Origin: ZLKRG08 sp046091905
GTDB lineage: Bacteria; Actinomycetota; Actinomycetes; Nanopelagicales; Nanopelagicaceae
Assembly (NCBI GenBank): GCA_046091905.1
Contig: JBJTCN010000057.1
Coordinates: forward strand, 1 to 10,118
Length of the DNA stretch: 10,118 nt
Reading direction: 5' to 3'
Shown: piece by piece, positions 6,788 to 10,118 of the stretch
How the letters are laid out: the number at the start of each line of letters is the position of its first letter
Position numbering within the stretch: the stretch's first letter is position 1
Notes under the pieces: model-generated
Databases searched by the model: none
Told to the model about the DNA's origin: nothing
The model's input: the letters and a program-made list of their open reading frames with translations, nothing else
Translations under genes and position numbers: made by a program

Positions 6788-8664
6788 TGATCGGATATTT
6801 AATTGGATTGCCACTTCTAGGTGCAGCCACGCTGCTACTAGGAGGTCGACGCACAGATAAATGGGGACACTTGTTAGCCACGGTGCTCTCTGGCTCATCT
6901 TTCGCGCTGGGATTGAAGTTATTTAACGATATGTTGGCGCTACCAACCGAATCACGCGCCATGCATCAGAAGTTATTTACCTGGATTCATGTTGGTGGAT
7001 TCCATGTAGATGCAGGGTTCTTATTAGATCAACTATCAATCTGTTTCGTACTACTTATTACTGGCGTCGGAACCTTGATTCATATCTACTCAATTTCCTA
7101 CATGTCACATGACCATGATCGTCGTCGATTCTTTGCTTTCTTAAATCTATTTATCGCAGCTATGTTGTTATTAGTGCTGGGTGATTCATATTTGAATCTA
7201 TACGTAGGTTGGGAAGGCGTGGGCCTTGCCTCATACCTATTGATTGGCTTCTGGAATCAGAAACCGGCGTATGCCACTGCAGCTAAAAAAGCGTTCGTCA
7301 TGAACCGCGTAGGCGACATGGGTCTCTCCTTTGCAATCATGATTGCTTTCGTAACTTTTGGCGCAATTTCATTCGATGAAATTGAGAAGCATGCACATCA
7401 CGCATCTACTGCCGCGCTAACTGCAATTGGAATTATGTTGTTGATTGCTGCGACCGGAAAGTCGGCGCAATTTCCATTACAAGCTTGGCTTGGCGATGCG
7501 ATGGCTGGCCCAACTCCAGTTTCGGCACTGATTCACGCGGCAACCATGGTTACTGCCGGCGTTTATTTGATTACCCGTTCTAATTTCATCTTTGATTTGG
7601 CGCCAAATGCGCAGACCGCAGTAGCAGTGGTTGGTGCAATTACGCTGCTATTTGGTGCGCTGGTTGGTACCGCTAAAGATGACATCAAAAAAGCGCTAGC
7701 AGCTTCAACCATGTCGCAGATTGGTTACATGATTTTAGGTGCCGGACTTGGTCCAGCGGGTTATGCATTTGCAATCATGCATCTACTTACCCACGGTTTC
7801 TTCAAAGCCGGAATGTTCTTAGGCGCCGGTTCGGTAATGCATGGCATGAATGATGAAGTAAATATGCGTAAATTTGGCGGTCTCCGCAAATTCATGCCTA
7901 TCACTGCAATCACTTTTGGACTTGGCTACTTAGCAATTATTGGAGTGCCTCCTTTTGCAGGTTTCTATTCAAAAGATAAATTAATCGAAACTGCGTTAAA
8001 TGCTGGTGGAGCTAAAGGATATTTACTGGGTGGCGCTGCCTTAATTGGCGCTGCCATCACCGCGTTCTACATGTCTCGGGTAGTGATTCTGACTTTCTTT
8101 AGTAAAGAACGCTGGGATCACAATGCACATCCACATGAGTCTCCAATTTTGATGTGGTTGCCTATGGCATTTTTGGCAATTGGTTCAGTTGCATCTGGTT
8201 ACCTATTCACTCAAGGTGATGCGCTGCAGAATTGGTTAGCTCCGGTGGTCGCAAAACACGAACATAGCGAACACCATGAATTACTTCCAGCGACCACAGT
8301 AAGCGCTATTGCTCTGATTTTGGTAGCTATCGGTGTCGCAATTGCAATCTTCAAATATCGCGCAGAGAGCAATCCAAATACGCCAGAGAATGTTTCAATC
8401 TTTACGCGTATTGCACGTAAGGATTTAATGCAGGATGCATTTAACGAAGCGGTATTTATGCGTACTGGACAAGCGCTAACTAAGTCACTGGTCGCAGTTG
8501 ATGAAAAGATTATCGACGAAGCTGTAAATAGCGTTGGTGGTGCGGCGGTTGGCTCTGGCCAACTACTTCGTAAATTACAAACTGGCTTTGTCCGTAGTTA
8601 TGCCGCACTGATGTTGGTCGGCATAGCGCTACTTCTACTTGCAATCTGGGTGGTAACTCAATGA
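6787..8664 (+). CDS. nuoL: NADH-quinone oxidoreductase subunit L (distal antiporter-like proton pump)
   Basis: NuoL (625 aa) is the distal antiporter-like subunit of the membrane arm. Key residues of the proton channel are present: E143 in YVGWEGVGLASYLLIGFW, K225 in ATGKSAQFPLQAWLGDAM, H250 in SALIHAATMVTAGVY, and K396 in GFYSKDKLI, at positions matching E144, K229, H254 and K399 of E. coli. Around 14 helices are followed by the lateral-helix region: from about residue 535 a long amphipathic stretch (NEAVFMRTGQALTKSLVAVD) and a final hydrophobic anchor ending WVVTQ. This C-terminal arm separates NuoL from NuoM and NuoN. Three His-rich polar segments occur (about 201-206, 440-447 and 491-497). 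The ATG start overlaps the nuoK stop by one base and has no convincing Shine-Dalgarno, so re-initiation after nuoK is likely. It overlaps nuoM by ATGA. MrpA/NdhF-type proteins are related, but the neighbours settle the call. Confidence 0.97.
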   Translation: MIGYLIGLPLLGAATLLLGGRRTDKWGHLLATVLSGSSFALGLKLFNDMLALPTESRAMHQKLFTWIHVGGFHVDAGFLLDQLSICFVLLITGVGTLIHIYSISYMSHDHDRRRFFAFLNLFIAAMLLLVLGDSYLNLYVGWEGVGLASYLLIGFWNQKPAYATAAKKAFVMNRVGDMGLSFAIMIAFVTFGAISFDEIEKHAHHASTAALTAIGIMLLIAATGKSAQFPLQAWLGDAMAGPTPVSALIHAATMVTAGVYLITRSNFIFDLAPNAQTAVAVVGAITLLFGALVGTAKDDIKKALAASTMSQIGYMILGAGLGPAGYAFAIMHLLTHGFFKAGMFLGAGSVMHGMNDEVNMRKFGGLRKFMPITAITFGLGYLAIIGVPPFAGFYSKDKLIETALNAGGAKGYLLGGAALIGAAITAFYMSRVVILTFFSKERWDHNAHPHESPILMWLPMAFLAIGSVASGYLFTQGDALQNWLAPVVAKHEHSEHHELLPATTVSAIALILVAIGVAIAIFKYRAESNPNTPENVSIFTRIARKDLMQDAFNEAVFMRTGQALTKSLVAVDEKIIDEAVNSVGGAAVGSGQLLRKLQTGFVRSYAALMLVGIALLLLAIWVVTQ

Positions 8665-10118
8665 GCTTATTAACCGTAATGGAATTGCTACTTCTAGTTG
8701 GCGCTGCATTAATTGCTACCACCGGTAAAGGTAAAGATGAATTAGTAAAGAAGTTAACTCTCGCAACAACATTGGTCGTTGCGGCGACAGGCATCCTGTT
8801 AGCGCTCTCATTTAACCGCAGCGATGCGGGGCTACAGTTTGTCGAAAAACGCGCCTGGATTCCTGCTTTTGGCATTAATTATGCAGTTGGAATTGATGGC
8901 ATTGCGCTGGTCTTAATTTTAATGTCCGTAATCTTGGCACCAGTTGTGGTGTTAGCGGGTTGGCATGAAGCAACTGGTGGTCGCTGGTCTGTTAAGACTT
9001 TCTACATCTTAATTCTGATACTTGAGACCATGATGATAGGCGTATTCGCCGCAACCGATGTCTTCTTGTTCTATGTATTTTTTGAAGCGATGTTGGTTCC
9101 GGTTTACTTCTTAATCGGTGGATACGGAACCGGCGAACGTGCACAAGCCGCAGTTAAGTTCTTGCTTTATAGCTTATTCGGCGGTCTCTTGATGCTCGCA
9201 TCAATTATCGGTCTTTATGTAATTGCAGGTTCACAAGTTGGTCGTACCTTCGATATCGGTGCACTTTCAACTTTGCAGATCTCGGCCTCGACACAGAATT
9301 GGTTATTCCTAGGATTCTTTATCGCTTTTGCAATTAAAGCTCCGCTATGGCCATTTCATACTTGGCTTCCGGATGCGGCAAATTCTGCAACTCCTGGCAC
9401 CTCAGTTCTATTGCTTGGTGTACTAGATAAAGTGGGCACCTTCGGAATGATTCGTTACTGCTTAACTTTATTTCCAGAAGCGACCAAAACCTTCACACCA
9501 ATAATTTTGGTGCTTTCAGTAATTTCGATTATTTATGGCGCATTCCTGGCAATCGGACAACGCGACATTAAGAGATTGATTGCATTTACATCAATCTCTC
9601 ACTTCGGATTTATCACCATGGGAATCTTTGCGATGACTTCGCAAGGACATAGCGGTGCAACTTTGTACATGTTCAACCACGGCTTCTCAACCGCAGCGCT
9701 ATTTTTAGTTGCAGGTTGGATGGCCTCAAGACGCGGTTCTTCAACCATTGCAGATTTCGGTGGTTTACAACGAGTAACTCCAATCATGGCCTGGGCATTC
9801 TTCTTAGCGGGCATGTCATCGCTATCACTTCCTGGCCTTTCTAGCTTCGTAAGTGAATTCTTAGTACTAGTCGGCACATATTCGCGTTATCCATTAGCTG
9901 CCATTATCGCTACCTTCGGAATCGTCTTAGCTGCGCTTTACATACTTATTCCGGTACAGAAAGCGCTGCATGGACCAACTACTGCAGGTAATGAGAATCT
10001 GCCAGATTTAAATTTAAGAGAGAAGATTGCAATTGCTCCAGTAATGGCAATCATCATCGCGTTGGGATTCTTTCCAGCGCCACTTTTAAATGTAATCAAC
10101 CCCGCTGCACAAGCAACA
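8661..10118 (+). CDS. nuoM: NADH-quinone oxidoreductase subunit M, 3' end outside window (antiporter-like proton pump)
   Basis: An open frame from ATG 8661 runs for 486 codons to the last base without a stop. The protein starts MSLLTVMELLLLVGAAL and is NuoM, the middle antiporter-like subunit of the membrane arm. Conserved proton-channel residues are present: E142 (FYVFFEAMLVPVYFLIGG), K226 (AIKAPLWPFHTWLPDA), K257 (LDKVGTFG), H340 (MFNHGF) and E399 (FVSEFLVLVG). These correspond to E144, K234, K265, H348 and E407 of E. coli. Around 14 hydrophobic segments are visible, and the last (about 457-480) resembles the terminal helix. NuoM proteins are usually about 500-530 residues, so probably only a short tail is missing. 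Start ATG overlaps the nuoL stop (ATGA), with a weak GGGTGGT about 6 bases upstream. nuoN is expected next. Confidence 0.96.
   Translation, partial: MSLLTVMELLLLVGAALIATTGKGKDELVKKLTLATTLVVAATGILLALSFNRSDAGLQFVEKRAWIPAFGINYAVGIDGIALVLILMSVILAPVVVLAGWHEATGGRWSVKTFYILILILETMMIGVFAATDVFLFYVFFEAMLVPVYFLIGGYGTGERAQAAVKFLLYSLFGGLLMLASIIGLYVIAGSQVGRTFDIGALSTLQISASTQNWLFLGFFIAFAIKAPLWPFHTWLPDAANSATPGTSVLLLGVLDKVGTFGMIRYCLTLFPEATKTFTPIILVLSVISIIYGAFLAIGQRDIKRLIAFTSISHFGFITMGIFAMTSQGHSGATLYMFNHGFSTAALFLVAGWMASRRGSSTIADFGGLQRVTPIMAWAFFLAGMSSLSLPGLSSFVSEFLVLVGTYSRYPLAAIIATFGIVLAALYILIPVQKALHGPTTAGNENLPDLNLREKIAIAPVMAIIIALGFFPAPLLNVINPAAQAT

Noticed and set aside
6488..10118. Possibility that the K/L/M block is a Mrp-type Na+/H+ antiporter
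   Set aside because: NuoK, NuoL and NuoM are homologous to MrpC, MrpA and MrpD. The upstream nuoE-J genes, the NuoK CIELMLNAANL motif and the NuoL lateral-helix C-terminus fit complex I.
1..10118. Search for transposons, CRISPR arrays, tRNAs, riboswitches, terminators and inserted accessory genes
   Set aside because: No repeats, inverted ends, hairpin-plus-T-run or foreign genes were recognised by eye. The nuo order is unbroken and leaves no non-coding space.

Overview
The window is one uninterrupted piece of a nuo operon. It encodes the proton-pumping type I NADH:quinone oxidoreductase (respiratory complex I), with all genes on the + strand. The order is the 3' end of nuoE, then complete nuoF, nuoG, nuoH, nuoI, nuoJ, nuoK and nuoL, then nuoM running off the right edge with its frame open to the last base. 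This is the canonical bacterial order, so nuoA-D are expected to the left and nuoN to the right, outside the window.

Layout by module. Positions 1-3878 carry the NADH-oxidising (electron input) arm: NuoE (2Fe-2S protein, only the last 71 residues visible), NuoF (FMN, NADH site, cluster N3) and NuoG (four cluster-binding motif sets, including the optional N7 set). Positions 3875-5695 carry the link to quinone: NuoH (membrane subunit forming the quinone chamber) and NuoI (two 4Fe-4S clusters that hand electrons to the quinone site). Positions 5696-10118 carry the proton-pumping membrane arm: NuoJ, NuoK and the antiporter-like subunits NuoL and NuoM. Electrons pass from NADH via FMN in NuoF, through NuoG and NuoI, to quinone at the NuoH interface. 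The energy released drives proton translocation along NuoH/J/K/M/L.

Organism. The proteins look actinobacterial: the NuoF wording around its NADH site, a roughly 790-residue NuoG with all N7 ligands, a NuoH of about 400 residues with an extra C-terminal membrane segment, and a NuoJ with a long hydrophilic tail. Yet the DNA is only mid-40s percent GC by eye, and every gene junction has zero or negative spacing. Low GC, actinobacterial proteins and extreme compaction together suggest a streamlined planktonic actinobacterium, such as the freshwater acI / Nanopelagicales group. That placement is an inference.

No RNA gene, mobile element, CRISPR array, terminator or internal promoter was recognised. 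Every base lies in a nuo coding sequence, so there is no intergenic stretch to describe. No undescribed system is evident. The most interesting points concern how translation signals are packed into the 3' ends of the upstream genes.
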